51,572 nt of DNA from an uncultured Verrucomicrobiota bacterium (GCA_938003985.1 CALKWZ010000025.1:1-51572), one strand, 5' to 3'; shown: positions 10,284-20,140, counted from the first letter of the stretch. Numbers and translations: made by a program. Notes: a model not told the origin generated them from the sequence alone.

Positions 10284-11489
10284 TCAGGCGTTTTCGCGCG
10301 GACAATTCCGCTTCTGGTCCCAGTAGGGCGACATGTTCCGCAAATTGGCCACCACCTTGGGAAAGATTTCCGCGATCCGCTTCACTTCCGCCTCGGTCGT
10401 GTAGGCGCTGAAGCTCAGCCGGACCGAGCCGTGCATCGCCGTGAACGGCACGCCCATCGCCTTCAGGACGTGGCTGGGCTCCAGCGACCCGCTCGAACAG
10501 GCGCTGCCCGTGCTCGCGCAGATGCCGTAGCCGTTCAGTTCGTAGAGGATGCTTTCGCCTTCGATGAAATGGCACGCCATGTTCAGCGTGTTCGGCATGC
10601 GGTCCACGCCGCGGCCGTTGATCTCCACGTAGGGCACCGTCCGGAGGATTTCTTCCTCCAGCCAATCCCGCAGCTTCCCGATCCGGACCATGTCCGGCGC
10701 GTGTTCTTTCGCCAGCTCGCAGGCGCGCGCCAACCCGACGACGTACGGCACGTTTTCGGTGCCGCCGCGCCGGCCGGCTTCCTGGTGCCCGCCGAGCAGA
10801 TACGGCCGCAGCGGCGTCCCGCGGCTGACGTACAGCACGCCCACGCCCTTCGGCGCATGCATCTTGTGGCCCGAAAACGACAGCAAATCCACGTGCGCCA
10901 GCTCGCCGACGAGATCCAGCGGCAGCTTGCCCGCCGTCTGCGTCGCGTCCGTGTGGAACACGATGCCCGGATCGGTTTCCTTCGCGATCCGCGCCCAGTC
11001 GCCCACCGGCCAGACCACGCCCGTTTCGTTGTTCGCGTGCATCAGCGTCACGAGCAGGGTGTCCGGCCGCAGCGCCCGCACGTAGTCGGCCGTCGCGATC
11101 CGGCCTTGGCGGTCCACCGGCAGGATCGTCACGTCGTGGCCGCGGCGCTGCAGCTCGCGGCAGACTTCCAGCACCGCCGGATGCTCCACCGCGCTCGTCA
11201 CGACGTGCTTGCGCTTCGGATTCGCCGCCGCCACGCCGAAGAGCGCCGCGTTGTTGCTTTCCGTCGCGCACGAGGTGAACAGCACTTCCGAGGGCTCCAC
11301 GCCGCCGAGGAACGCCGCGACGGTCTGCCGCGCGGCCTTCAGCGCGCCGGCGACCTTCAGCGCGGGCTCGTACATGGAACTCGGATTGAAGAATTCCGGC
11401 CCGAAAAAGGGCTGCATCGCGGCGACCACTTCCGGCGCCACCGGAGTCGTCGCGTTGTTGTCGGCGAAAATCAGCGGGGTATCGCTCAT
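10284..11489 (-). CDS. nifS: Cysteine desulfurase (NifS/IscS type)
   Basis: PLP enzyme converting cysteine to alanine while passing sulfur to an Fe-S scaffold. 401 residues, as expected. It opens with FADNNATTPV. The PLP-binding lysine is Lys209 in SFSGHKMHAPKGVG, and the catalytic cysteine is Cys331 in GSACSSG, the group I (NifS/IscS) form with its mobile loop. The conserved HANNETG is near 151-157. Thirteen bases downstream of nifU on the same strand, so enzyme and scaffold are made together. With no nitrogenase genes in view, it most likely serves general Fe-S cluster assembly. Confidence 0.95.
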   Translation of the reverse strand: MSDTPLIFADNNATTPVAPEVVAAMQPFFGPEFFNPSSMYEPALKVAGALKAARQTVAAFLGGVEPSEVLFTSCATESNNAALFGVAAANPKRKHVVTSAVEHPAVLEVCRELQRRGHDVTILPVDRQGRIATADYVRALRPDTLLVTLMHANNETGVVWPVGDWARIAKETDPGIVFHTDATQTAGKLPLDLVGELAHVDLLSFSGHKMHAPKGVGVLYVSRGTPLRPYLLGGHQEAGRRGGTENVPYVVGLARACELAKEHAPDMVRIGKLRDWLEEEILRTVPYVEINGRGVDRMPNTLNMACHFIEGESILYELNGYGICASTGSACSSGSLEPSHVLKAMGVPFTAMHGSVRLSFSAYTTEAEVKRIAEIFPKVVANLRNMSPYWDQKRNCPRENA

Positions 11490-11502
11490 GGCGGCCTTCC
11501 GA

Positions 11503-12441
11503 TCAGACGGGGATCACCTGGATCCGCTCGTCCACCTGGTCCTTGAGCGTCCGCTCCACGATGAGCTGCAGCGTGCGCGAGGCGCCCATGCAGCCCGCGC
11601 ACATGCCGCGCAGCGCGCAGTAGACCTTCCACTCCTTGATGTCCACCAGCTCGATGTCGCCGCCGTCGCCCTTCAGCACCGGGCGGACGGTTTCGTCGAT
11701 GACCTTTTCGATCTTGCGGTAGAGCTGGAACGGCGACGGCCCGGCTTCCGCGACGGGTTCCGCGGCGACGGTCGTGGGCGCCGGCTCGCCCGTCCCCCAG
11801 GTTTCGTTCAGGATGTCCTGCAGGCCGCCCGGCGCGTAGCGGCAGGCGCCGCACATGCCGCCGGCCTTCAGCGCCGACACGATGTCGTCGAGCGTCCGCA
11901 GGTTCAGTTCCTTGATCTTGCGCCGCAGGTAGGGCTCGGTGATGCCGAAGCACTTGCAGACCACGCGGCCGTCGTCTTCGGCCGTTTCGCCGGTCAGCTT
12001 CACGCCCTGCGCGGCCAGATCCACGCCGCGCTTCTTGGCCCAGTCGGCCACCGCCGCCTCGAGCGCCTCGGCGCCCATCACGGAACAATGGATCTTCTGC
12101 TGCGGCAGGCCTTCGAGGAAATCCACGATGTCCTTGTTCTGGATCTTCAGCGCCTGGATGGGCGTCAACCCGTGGCCTTCGATCAGCGCGCACAGCGCTT
12201 CCGACGCCGCGATGGCCGAGGTGCAGCCGAACGTCAGGTATTTGGCCTCCACGATGACGTCCCGCAGCGGGTCCGCGTTCTTCTCCACGCGGAACGTGAA
12301 CTTCAGGGCGTCGCCGCAGACGATCGAGCCGTGCTGGCCCACGCCGTCGGCGTTTTCGATCTCGCCCAGATGCGTGCCGGGCTTGCCCTGCACCGCGTCC
12401 ATGAAGATCCGCTTCGTTTTTTCGCTGTATTCCCAAGCCAT
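11503..12441 (-). CDS. nifU: Full-length NifU Fe-S cluster assembly scaffold
   Basis: Three-domain NifU of 312 residues. The N-terminal IscU-like domain has Cys42, Cys73 and Cys119. The middle BFD-like [2Fe-2S] domain has CKC (162-164) and CGAC (197-200). The C-terminal Nfu domain has the CAGC pair (281-284). All expected cluster ligands are present. It receives sulfur from NifS, encoded just downstream, and hands clusters to target proteins. A ribosome-binding site (AAGAAGG) precedes the ATG and a predicted promoter lies at 12466-12493. Full-length NifU is typical of Bacteroidetes/PVC and epsilon lineages and of diazotrophs, where it replaces IscU. Confidence 0.95.
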   Translation of the reverse strand: MAWEYSEKTKRIFMDAVQGKPGTHLGEIENADGVGQHGSIVCGDALKFTFRVEKNADPLRDVIVEAKYLTFGCTSAIAASEALCALIEGHGLTPIQALKIQNKDIVDFLEGLPQQKIHCSVMGAEALEAAVADWAKKRGVDLAAQGVKLTGETAEDDGRVVCKCFGITEPYLRRKIKELNLRTLDDIVSALKAGGMCGACRYAPGGLQDILNETWGTGEPAPTTVAAEPVAEAGPSPFQLYRKIEKVIDETVRPVLKGDGGDIELVDIKEWKVYCALRGMCAGCMGASRTLQLIVERTLKDQVDERIQVIPV

Positions 12442-12465
12442 GGAAAACCTTCTTTCGGTCGGAGG

Positions 12466-12493
12466 AAGATACGCTCCTGCGCCGTTTTTTCAA
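12466..12493 (-). promoter_or_regulatory. Predicted promoter of nifU-nifS-maf
   Basis: Minus-strand TTGAAA (12488-12493), 16-base spacer, TATCTT (12466-12471). Initiation near 12460 gives a leader of about 20 bases that carries the nifU ribosome-binding site. Confidence 0.45.
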
Positions 12494-12510
12494 CTATTTC
12501 AGGCGAAATC

Positions 12511-13230
12511 CTAGCCTTGGTCCCGCAGCCGCCGGCCGTGGCGGAGGATTTTCCAGCCCTTGGTGGCCAACCGCTTGAAAAACGGCGGGCAGTCGCCCAC
12601 GTGGCTGATCACCAGGGCTCGGTTGACGTAGCGGAAGTCGCACTTTGCGCTCATCCGCTTCCACAGGTCGTAGTCGTCGAAGTAGTCGGTCGGGTCCCAG
12701 CCCCCCACCTGCTCGATCAACGACTTTTTGTGCACCACGTTGGCCGTGTTGATGAAATTGTAGCGCAGCAGCTTGTCCCGGTTCCAGCGGTGCAGCCACG
12801 GCTGGAACGGATTCCCGAAGATGCGCCGGCCCGTCGCCTTGTCGCGGTACTGGCACCGGCAATAGAACACGGGCTGCTCCGGATGCCGCGCGACTTCCCC
12901 CATCATGACGCGCAGGAAATCGGGATGGTATTCGTCGTCGTCGTCCAGATAGGCGATGTACGGCGCCCGGGCCATCCGGAACACGCCGTGGTTCTTGGCG
13001 ATCGCGCCGTGCGCGACCGGCGGCGACTTCTCGGGCAAGTTGTGGAACCGCAGCCGCGGATCGCCGAACGAGGCCACGACGGCTTCGCTGTCGTCGGGCG
13101 TGCAGTCGCCCACGACGCACATTTCCCAGGCGGTGAAATCCCGCTGGGCCAGGACGGACCGGATCGCGCGCGCCAGGACCGCCGAGCGGTTGTAGGTGCT
13201 CGTGACGATGCTGACCTGCGGCGCTTCCAC
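12511..13230 (-). CDS. Family 2 glycosyltransferase
   Basis: GT-A fold glycosyltransferase of 239 residues. The start VSIVTSTYNRSAVLARAIRS is the usual GT2 nucleotide-binding opening, and AYLDDDDEYHPDFL near residues 93-106 is the DXD metal site. The lower GGWDPTDYFDDYDLWKRM stretch matches the acceptor-side ED motif of this family. No membrane helix is visible, so it is cytosolic or peripheral. It closes the leftward run dapL-ACT-GT2, although its function is unrelated to its neighbours. Donor and acceptor unknown. Confidence 0.88.
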   Translation of the reverse strand: MEAPQVSIVTSTYNRSAVLARAIRSVLAQRDFTAWEMCVVGDCTPDDSEAVVASFGDPRLRFHNLPEKSPPVAHGAIAKNHGVFRMARAPYIAYLDDDDEYHPDFLRVMMGEVARHPEQPVFYCRCQYRDKATGRRIFGNPFQPWLHRWNRDKLLRYNFINTANVVHKKSLIEQVGGWDPTDYFDDYDLWKRMSAKCDFRYVNRALVISHVGDCPPFFKRLATKGWKILRHGRRLRDQG

Positions 13231-13243
13231 GTTTCCTCCGCCG

Positions 13244-13657
13244 CTACAGCTTCTGCAGGACGTCCAGCGCCGCGTCCACGTCCGACGGCACCAGCACCAG
13301 GCCCTTTTCGTCGCCCGGTCCGCCGGCCGAATAGCCGTATTCGATGTTCAGGTTGTGCGCGGCCAGGGCTTCGAGCATCCGCGCCAGTTCGCCGGGCTCG
13401 TTGGCCACGCGGATCAGCAGCACCTCGCGCGCGGCCACCAGTTCGCCCGCGTCCTCCACGAGCTGCCGGGCCTTTTCGGTGTCGTCCACGATCAGCCGGG
13501 CATAGCCGTGGCCTTCCGTGTCCGCCAGCGTCAGGCCGTAGATGTTGACGCCGTGCTTGCCTAAAAAGGTCGCCAGCGCGGACAGCGTCCCCTTCCGGTT
13601 GTCGATGTACACCGTGAGCTGCGTGCCCTTGGCGAAAACGATCTTCGAGCCGGCCAT
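13244..13657 (-). CDS. Double ACT-domain protein
   Basis: 137 residues made of two consecutive ACT-like domains (about 10-70 and 78-137). Each has the beta-alpha-beta opening with a GTL/GEL turn: YIDNRKGTLSALATFL and RVANEPGELARMLEAL. Stand-alone ACT pairs usually bind amino acids and sense or regulate metabolism. It sits 13 bases before the GT2 start and 10 bases after dapL in the same direction, so regulation of lysine/diaminopimelate synthesis is a reasonable but unproven idea. Confidence 0.8.
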   Translation of the reverse strand: MAGSKIVFAKGTQLTVYIDNRKGTLSALATFLGKHGVNIYGLTLADTEGHGYARLIVDDTEKARQLVEDAGELVAAREVLLIRVANEPGELARMLEALAAHNLNIEYGYSAGGPGDEKGLVLVPSDVDAALDVLQKL

Positions 13658-13667
13658 GCGCGCCTCC

Positions 13668-14894
13668 TCAGAAGGTCAGGCCGGCCCGCGCCAGCCGACG
13701 GCCCAGTTCGTCCAGCACGCGCGCGTCGTCGGCCTTCCCGGCCGATTCGAAGGTCGCGCCGAAACGCAGGTAGGCGCCCGCGTCGTCCCACGGCACCGTC
13801 GAGATGCAGTGCTCCTTGATCAGGTACTGCGACGCCTCCTCGGCGGTCGCGAACGTCCGCCCGCCCGCGGCGCCCTTCGGCGCCGGCACGTAGAGATAGA
13901 ACGTCCCGCCGGGCATCTTGGCCTTGAAGCCCGCGCCCTTGAGGACCTTCACCAGCCCGCGCAGCCGCTTCTGGTAGTGCGCGCGGATCTTTTCGGACAG
14001 CCGGACGTCGGCGATGCCCGCGCAGGCCGCGATCTGGATGGCCTTGAACTGGCCGCTGTCGACGTTGTCCTTCACTTCGGCCACCGCGGCCACGGTCCGC
14101 GCCGCGCCGGCCACGAAGCCCAGCCGCCAGCCGGTCATGTTGTAGCTCTTGCTCATGGAGTGCAGCTCGATCGCCGCCTCCTTGCCGCCCGGCCGCGACA
14201 GGATCGACAGGCGCGGGCGCCCGTAGATCAGCGTCGCGTAGGCCGCGTCCTGCACGATCAGGACGTTGTGCCGCTGGGCGAAGGCGATCAGCTCGTCGAA
14301 GAATTCCTCCGTCGCCGCCGTGCCCGTCGGGTTGTTCGGATAGTTGACGTAGAACAGCTTCACCCGCGAGAGGTCCGTCTGTTCCAGCGCCTTCAGGTCC
14401 GGGAAAAAGCCGTTCTTCGCCAGCAGCGGCACCGGGATCACCGTCCCGCCGAGGTATTTCGTATGCGTGGCCAGGACCGGATAGCCCGGGATCGTCGCCA
14501 GCACCGCGTCGCCCGGATTCACGAAGCACAGCGGCAGCATCGCCAGCGCCGGCTTGGAGCCGATGGTGTGGTTGATTTCCGTCGCCGGGTCCAGGTCCGT
14601 CACGCCGAAGAAATCGGCCATGTACTTGGCGGCCGCCGCCTTGAATTCCGCGATGCCGTTGTCCGCGTAGCCGCGGTTCGCCGGATCGTCCACCGCCTTC
14701 TTCAGCGCCTGGCGGATCGCCCGCGGCGCCATCTGGTCCGGCTCGCCCACGCCGAAATCGAGCATTTCCACGTCCGGATGGGCTTCCTTGGCCGCCCGCT
14801 TGGCGCGCTTGATCTTCTCGAACTTGTAGATCGCCGTGCTCTGCCCGAATTGCGCCCCGCCGATCCGCTCCGCAAACAGTTTCTGGATGTCCAT
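13668..14894 (-). CDS. dapL: LL-diaminopimelate aminotransferase-like class I/II aminotransferase
   Basis: PLP aminotransferase of 408 residues. The N-terminus around YKFEKIKRAKRAAK and DFGVGEPDQMAP resembles LL-diaminopimelate aminotransferases, which make LL-DAP directly from tetrahydrodipicolinate. YPNNPTG is at 185-191, Tyr219 lies in the cofactor site, the PLP lysine is Lys249 (SMSKSYNMTGWRLG) and the arginine is at 257. The ATG at 14894 has a good ribosome-binding site (GGCGGAG); an upstream ATG at 14918 would lie at or before the predicted transcription start. Followed by the ACT protein. Another amino acid specificity cannot be excluded. Confidence 0.83.
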   Translation of the reverse strand: MDIQKLFAERIGGAQFGQSTAIYKFEKIKRAKRAAKEAHPDVEMLDFGVGEPDQMAPRAIRQALKKAVDDPANRGYADNGIAEFKAAAAKYMADFFGVTDLDPATEINHTIGSKPALAMLPLCFVNPGDAVLATIPGYPVLATHTKYLGGTVIPVPLLAKNGFFPDLKALEQTDLSRVKLFYVNYPNNPTGTAATEEFFDELIAFAQRHNVLIVQDAAYATLIYGRPRLSILSRPGGKEAAIELHSMSKSYNMTGWRLGFVAGAARTVAAVAEVKDNVDSGQFKAIQIAACAGIADVRLSEKIRAHYQKRLRGLVKVLKGAGFKAKMPGGTFYLYVPAPKGAAGGRTFATAEEASQYLIKEHCISTVPWDDAGAYLRFGATFESAGKADDARVLDELGRRLARAGLTF

Positions 14895-14920
14895 CGTCTC
14901 CGCCTTTCGAAATCGCATGG

Positions 14921-14948
14921 ATTATTCACGCCCCGCCCCGTTTGTCCA
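14921..14948 (-). promoter_or_regulatory. Predicted promoter of the dapL operon
   Basis: Minus-strand TGGACA (14943-14948), 16-base spacer, AATAAT (14921-14926). Initiation would fall around 14914, which favours the dapL start at 14894 over the upstream ATG at 14918. Confidence 0.45.
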
Positions 14949-15061
14949 CCGCTTTCCGCCGGCTCCGGCGTCCCGCCCGAATTTTAGCATTGTCTTTCCC
15001 CGCCCTTTTGTGGCATCAACCAAGCCTTGTTGTTCGTTTTTCCCATCGATAGGAGCCCCGC

Positions 15062-15700
15062 ATGAATGTTTTGCACGTGATCGCCAATCCCCGCCCCGCG
15101 GAGACGTCGTCTTCCAAGAAGCTGGCCTTCGAGTTTTTCGCGGCCTTGACCGAGAAGAACCCCGACGTCGTGGTCAACAACGTCGATCTCTACCAGAACA
15201 AGCCCCCCTACGTGAGCGCCGAAGCCCTCAACTACTTCTGGGGTCCCATCGCCAATCCCGCCTACATCCCCTCCAAGGCCGAGGAAACCGCCGCCAATTT
15301 CTCCAACAACAACGCCCAGGCCCTGATGGACGCCGACGTCCTCGTCCTGACGCTGCCCGTCTGGCTCAACAGCATGCCCGCCATCCTCAAGGCCTGGCTC
15401 GACCAGGTCCTCGTGCCCGGCAAGATGTTCGAGTTCGGCGCCGAAGGCCTCGTGCCCACCCACCACCTGCGCACCGTCGTCCTGCTGGTCTCCTCCGACC
15501 AGGTCTACAAGGAAGGCGACGTCCGCGACGGCCTGACCCCCGCCATCCGCGCCATCTTCGCCTACATCGGCGTCGACGACGTCCAGATCGCCTGGGCCGA
15601 CGGCCAGGACGCTTCCCGCCACTTCGATTCCGAGCAGCGCCGCGAAATGGCCATCGAAGCCGCCCGCGAAATCGCCGAAGACATCGCCACCCTGGCGTAG
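15062..15700 (+). CDS. FMN-dependent NADH-azoreductase-like flavodoxin-fold protein
   Basis: Flavodoxin-fold quinone/azo reductase of 212 residues. The N-terminal strand and FMN phosphate loop NPRPAETSSSKKLAFEF follow the AcpD/AzoR pattern, and a conserved LPVWLNSMPAILKAWLDQVL stretch around the middle matches this family. It would reduce quinones or azo compounds with NAD(P)H in the cytoplasm. An AGGAG site stands before the ATG. It is followed by a strong intrinsic terminator, so it is a single-gene unit. The physiological substrate is unknown. Confidence 0.85.
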   Translation: MNVLHVIANPRPAETSSSKKLAFEFFAALTEKNPDVVVNNVDLYQNKPPYVSAEALNYFWGPIANPAYIPSKAEETAANFSNNNAQALMDADVLVLTLPVWLNSMPAILKAWLDQVLVPGKMFEFGAEGLVPTHHLRTVVLLVSSDQVYKEGDVRDGLTPAIRAIFAYIGVDDVQIAWADGQDASRHFDSEQRREMAIEAAREIAEDIATLA

Positions 15701-15716
15701 TCCGCCGGCTTCCCCG

Positions 15717-15746
15717 CTCCGCCGGCCCGCCGGCGGAGTTTTTTTT
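15717..15746 (+). terminator. Rho-independent terminator after the azoreductase-like gene
   Basis: Nine-base-pair perfect stem CTCCGCCGG / CCGGCGGAG with a four-base loop, followed by eight T residues. It separates the flavoprotein gene from the XRE-cupin gene. Confidence 0.9.
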
Positions 15747-15772
15747 AGCCCCGCCCCAACGAGAGGAATCCC

Positions 15773-16348
15773 ATGGACAGCGAACTCAATCTCATCGGCC
15801 CCCGCCTCCGCCAGCTCCGCGAGCACCGCGAGCTGACCGTCGCCGCCCTCGCCGAGCGCGCCGGCTGCAGCCCCGAAATGATCGCCGCCCTCGAAGCCGG
15901 CGAACTCGTGCCCTCCCTCACCCCCCTCTTCCGCCTGGCCCGCGGCCTCGGCGTCCGCCTCGGCACCCTGCTCGACGACCACGCGCAGGCCGGCCCGGCC
16001 ATCGCCCGCGGGGGCGACGCCGGCGCCACGGTGCATTTCTCCGGCAACGATCCCGCCCGCAAGCACAGCACGCTCGACTTCCACCCCCTCGCCCCCCGCA
16101 AGGCCGACCGCAACATGGAGCCCTTCCTCGTCGACGTCCATCCCGCCGCCGGCGACGTCCCCCTCAACGAGCACGAAGGCGAGGAATTCATCTACGTCCT
16201 CTCCGGCCGCATCGAAGTCCTCTACGGCAAGGACGCCTACCGGCTCGACGCCGGCGACAGCATCTACTACGAGTCCGTCGTTCCCCACCACCTCCACGCC
16301 CTCGGCGGCGACGCCCGCATCCTCGCCGTCATCTACGCCCCCGCCTGA
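15773..16348 (+). CDS. XRE-family transcriptional regulator with cupin sensor domain
   Basis: 191 residues: an N-terminal helix-turn-helix of the XRE type (about 10-64, with LAERAGCSPEMIAALEAGEL) and a C-terminal cupin (about 110-188, with NEHEGEEFIYVLSGRIEVLY and GDSIYYESVVPHHLHAL), the arrangement of SutR/PuuR-like regulators. The cupin histidines and glutamate for a metal or ligand are present. GAGAGGAA precedes the ATG. The next gene, an acyl-CoA synthetase, starts 19 bases downstream, so the pair is probably co-transcribed and the regulator may sense a substrate or product of that enzyme. Confidence 0.92.
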   Translation: MDSELNLIGPRLRQLREHRELTVAALAERAGCSPEMIAALEAGELVPSLTPLFRLARGLGVRLGTLLDDHAQAGPAIARGGDAGATVHFSGNDPARKHSTLDFHPLAPRKADRNMEPFLVDVHPAAGDVPLNEHEGEEFIYVLSGRIEVLYGKDAYRLDAGDSIYYESVVPHHLHALGGDARILAVIYAPA

Positions 16349-16367
16349 GCCCCGCCCGGAGACCGCC

Positions 16368-18065
<1,698 letters not shown>

Positions 18066-18076
18066 CCCCCGCAAAG

Positions 18077-18155
18077 TTTTACGTAGTACGTAACTTTTCC
18101 CGAAAGTTTTTACGTAGTACGTAAAACCGGCTCAAAGTTTTTACGTTCTACGTAA
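18077..18155. repeat. Palindromic TACGTA repeat cluster B (3 intact copies)
   Basis: Three copies: 18077-18093, 18107-18126 and 18138-18155. The first two have the core TACGTAGTACGTA, the third TACGTTCTACGTA. Units are joined by short spacers resembling CTTTTCCCGAAAG, so the period is about 30 bases. Same family as 1-51 and 49429-49511. A fourth, interrupted copy follows at 18168-18294. No gene is visible between 18066 and 18353. Confidence 0.9.
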
Positions 18156-18167
18156 TTTTTCCCGAAA

Positions 18168-18294
18168 GTTTTTACCGCTCCGCTCGCGGAGCCTCGCTCG
18201 CTCGCCGCGCCAAGCGCGGCGCTATAGACCTCGCGTTCGCCCGGCGCCTGCCGGCTTGGGCTCGGCACTCGGCTATGTCCGTTCTACGTAAAAA
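18168..18294. repeat. TACGTA palindrome interrupted by a 105-base GC-rich insert
   Basis: GTTTTTAC (18168-18175) and GTTCTACGTAAAAA (18281-18294) would together make one normal copy of the palindrome. They are separated by 105 bases of GC-rich, hairpin-prone sequence (18176-18280) with no open reading frame of note. It reads like an insertion inside a repeat copy. Confidence 0.65.
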
Positions 18295-18316
18295 TCCCTC
18301 CGGCCGGCGTTCTGTG

Positions 18317-18345
18317 TGGCCAAAAAGATGCCGGCTTGCTAGGAT
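18317..18345 (+). promoter_or_regulatory. Possible promoter of the ankyrin gene
   Basis: TGGCCA (18317-18322), 17-base spacer, TAGGAT (18340-18345) preceded by TGC as in an extended -10. Initiation would fall about two bases before the ATG at 18354, implying an almost leaderless transcript. No ribosome-binding site is visible. Confidence 0.35.
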
Positions 18346-18353
18346 CGCCCGCC

Positions 18354-19142
18354 ATGAACGCTGATAAAGGCGAAGCGTTGATGAAGGCGGCCAACGCCGC
18401 CGATCCCGACGCGGTCCGGGAACTGGTGGAGCATGGCGTCCCCGTCGACGCCCGCAGCTCGACCGGCTGGACCCCGCTCATGGCCGTCGCCAACAAGGGC
18501 GACCTCGCCCTCGTCCAGTACCTCGTCGGAAAAGGCGCCGACGTCGAAGCCAAGAACCAGCACGGCTGGACCCCGCTGCTCTGGGCCACGCTGAAAGGCT
18601 TCACGGACGTCGTCCGCCATCTGGCCGACCACGGCGCGGACCTCGCCGCGCGCGGCGACGACGGCAGCCCGCCCCTGCACGTCGCCGCCAGCGGCGGGCA
18701 TCTCGAGATCGTGCGTTTTCTCCTCGAAAAAGGCGTCGCCGTGGGCGAGCCCAACAAGCTCGGCCAGTTGCCCCTGACGCTGGCCGCCCGGCAAGGCCAT
18801 CTCGAGATCGTCCAGTGCCTCGTCGAACGCGGCGCGGACCTCAACGCCTGCGGCGCCGAAGGCAATCCCCCCCTCCTGCAGGCCGCCATCGGCGGCCATC
18901 TCGACATCGTCCGCTATCTCGCCGACCAAGGCGCGCAGATCGACGCCAGGAGCAAGAAAGGCCTGACGCCCCTCATGGCCGCCGCCAAGGGCGGCCACCT
19001 GGACATCGTCCGTTTCCTGCTCGAACGCGGCGCCGAGGTCAACGCCCGCAACGAATACGGCAAGACCCCCCTGCGCCTCGCCGCCCTCGACCACCGCGAC
19101 GACGTCGTCGCCTACCTCCAGCAGTGCGGCGGCACGACCTGA
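18354..19142 (+). CDS. Ankyrin-repeat protein
   Basis: 262 residues consisting almost wholly of ankyrin repeats of about 33 residues: roughly seven full units plus end caps, with repeated G-TPL-A and G-L-IV--L---GA signatures such as GWTPLMAVANKGDLALVQYL and GLTPLMAAAKGGHLDIVRFL. No signal peptide or membrane helix, so probably cytoplasmic. Ankyrin proteins mediate protein-protein contacts; the partner is unknown. The ATG at 18354 is chosen over an in-frame TTG at 18336. It stands alone between the palindrome cluster and the NERD gene. Confidence 0.92.
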   Translation: MNADKGEALMKAANAADPDAVRELVEHGVPVDARSSTGWTPLMAVANKGDLALVQYLVGKGADVEAKNQHGWTPLLWATLKGFTDVVRHLADHGADLAARGDDGSPPLHVAASGGHLEIVRFLLEKGVAVGEPNKLGQLPLTLAARQGHLEIVQCLVERGADLNACGAEGNPPLLQAAIGGHLDIVRYLADQGAQIDARSKKGLTPLMAAAKGGHLDIVRFLLERGAEVNARNEYGKTPLRLAALDHRDDVVAYLQQCGGTT

Positions 19143-19152
19143 TTCCTCCTGC

Positions 19153-19195
19153 TTCGACAGGATGAACAGGATTTCTCAGGATTCACAGGATTCCG
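19153..19195 (-). repeat. CCTGTTCATCCTGT-type dispersed repeat, copy 1
   Basis: Read on the minus strand this gives AATCCTGTGAATCCTG, a short spacer, then AATCCTGTTCATCCTGTCGA. It matches the fuller copies near 24070-24107 and 25361-25400, but in the opposite orientation, just after the ankyrin gene stop. Confidence 0.75.
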
Positions 19196-19250
19196 GCCCC
19201 GCCAGGATCCCGATGCCCATTGCGGGCTAACGGCTGGCACGAACCCCTGG

Positions 19251-19279
19251 TTGCCCCTTTTTGAATTTTCCGGCATACT
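19251..19279 (+). promoter_or_regulatory. Possible promoter of the NERD-domain gene
   Basis: TTGCCC (19251-19256), 17-base spacer, CATACT (19274-19279). Transcription would begin at or next to the ATG at 19286, so the mRNA would be leaderless. No Shine-Dalgarno sequence is present. Confidence 0.4.
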
Positions 19280-19285
19280 TTCCCC

Positions 19286-20071
19286 ATGAAATCCGGAAGA
19301 AGCCCCCTCAAACAGCCCCCGCTCCGCAACCCCGCCGAATCGCTGCTGGAACTGCGCGACAATGTCGTATTCGACAAATTCCTTTTTCCGTTTCTATTAA
19401 CTGCCGTGTTCGCAATCATAACGGCTTTTGCCTGGTCTCAACGCTTCGGGTTCCCATCTCCCGATCCCAATGCTTGGACGGGTTTGACCATCATTTCGCT
19501 GGCCGCCACGGTTGTCATGACCCTGCGTACCCTCAAACGCATGCGGCTGATAAACCGGGGAATCGCCGCCGAAAAAGCCGTGGGCCAGTTCTTGGAACAG
19601 TTCCGCGCCCAAGGCTACAAGGTGATTCACGACATCCCCGTGAAAGCCGGCGACAAAACCTTCAACATCGACCACTTGCTGATCGGCCCCAACGGCTTAT
19701 TCACCATCGAGACCAAGGGCTGGCGCAAGCCGCTGAGAGGCCAGTGCATCGTGACCTACGATGGTCAAAAGGTGCTGATCAATGGCCAGATTCCTGACCG
19801 CGACCCCATCGCGCAAGCCATGGGCCAAGCGGCCTGGGTGCGGGACTACCTGAAAAGCTGCACGGCGCTAGCCACCATTCCGGTCACGCCGCTCGTGGTT
19901 TTTCCCGGCTGGTACATCGACTATTTTCAGGCCGGCGATGCCAAAGTGAAAGTCGCCAACGAACAACTGGTCTGGTCCTGCATCCAAAGCTCTCCCCACC
20001 GCCTCGCCCCCCACGACGCCAAGCTCATCGAAAGCCGCCTGACAGATTACATCCAAAGCCAGCCCTATTAA
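19286..20071 (+). CDS. NERD (nuclease-related) domain membrane protein
   Basis: 261 residues. Two hydrophobic segments lie near residues 31-50 and 65-82, followed by a cytoplasmic NERD domain at about 98-210. The domain shows AAEKAVGQFLEQF, then FNIDHLLIGPNGLFTIETKG with the D...E-x-K arrangement seen in the nuclease superfamily. NERD proteins are often linked to DNA processing and turn up in mobile or defence regions. Base composition is lower in GC than the flanking genes and falls further in the adjacent restriction-modification genes. Enzymatic activity is not proven. Confidence 0.87.
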   Translation: MKSGRSPLKQPPLRNPAESLLELRDNVVFDKFLFPFLLTAVFAIITAFAWSQRFGFPSPDPNAWTGLTIISLAATVVMTLRTLKRMRLINRGIAAEKAVGQFLEQFRAQGYKVIHDIPVKAGDKTFNIDHLLIGPNGLFTIETKGWRKPLRGQCIVTYDGQKVLINGQIPDRDPIAQAMGQAAWVRDYLKSCTALATIPVTPLVVFPGWYIDYFQAGDAKVKVANEQLVWSCIQSSPHRLAPHDAKLIESRLTDYIQSQPY

Positions 20072-20140
20072 CGCGCAACCTCCATTTCTAGCTCTCCAAC
20101 TATAGCATTAGACCAACGGGAGAATCAGCGCTCAGCCCCC

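Noticed and set aside
18077..18155. CRISPR array from the regularly spaced TACGTA palindromes
   Set aside because: Spacers are about 10-12 bases and near-identical, copies are too few, and no cas gene is present.
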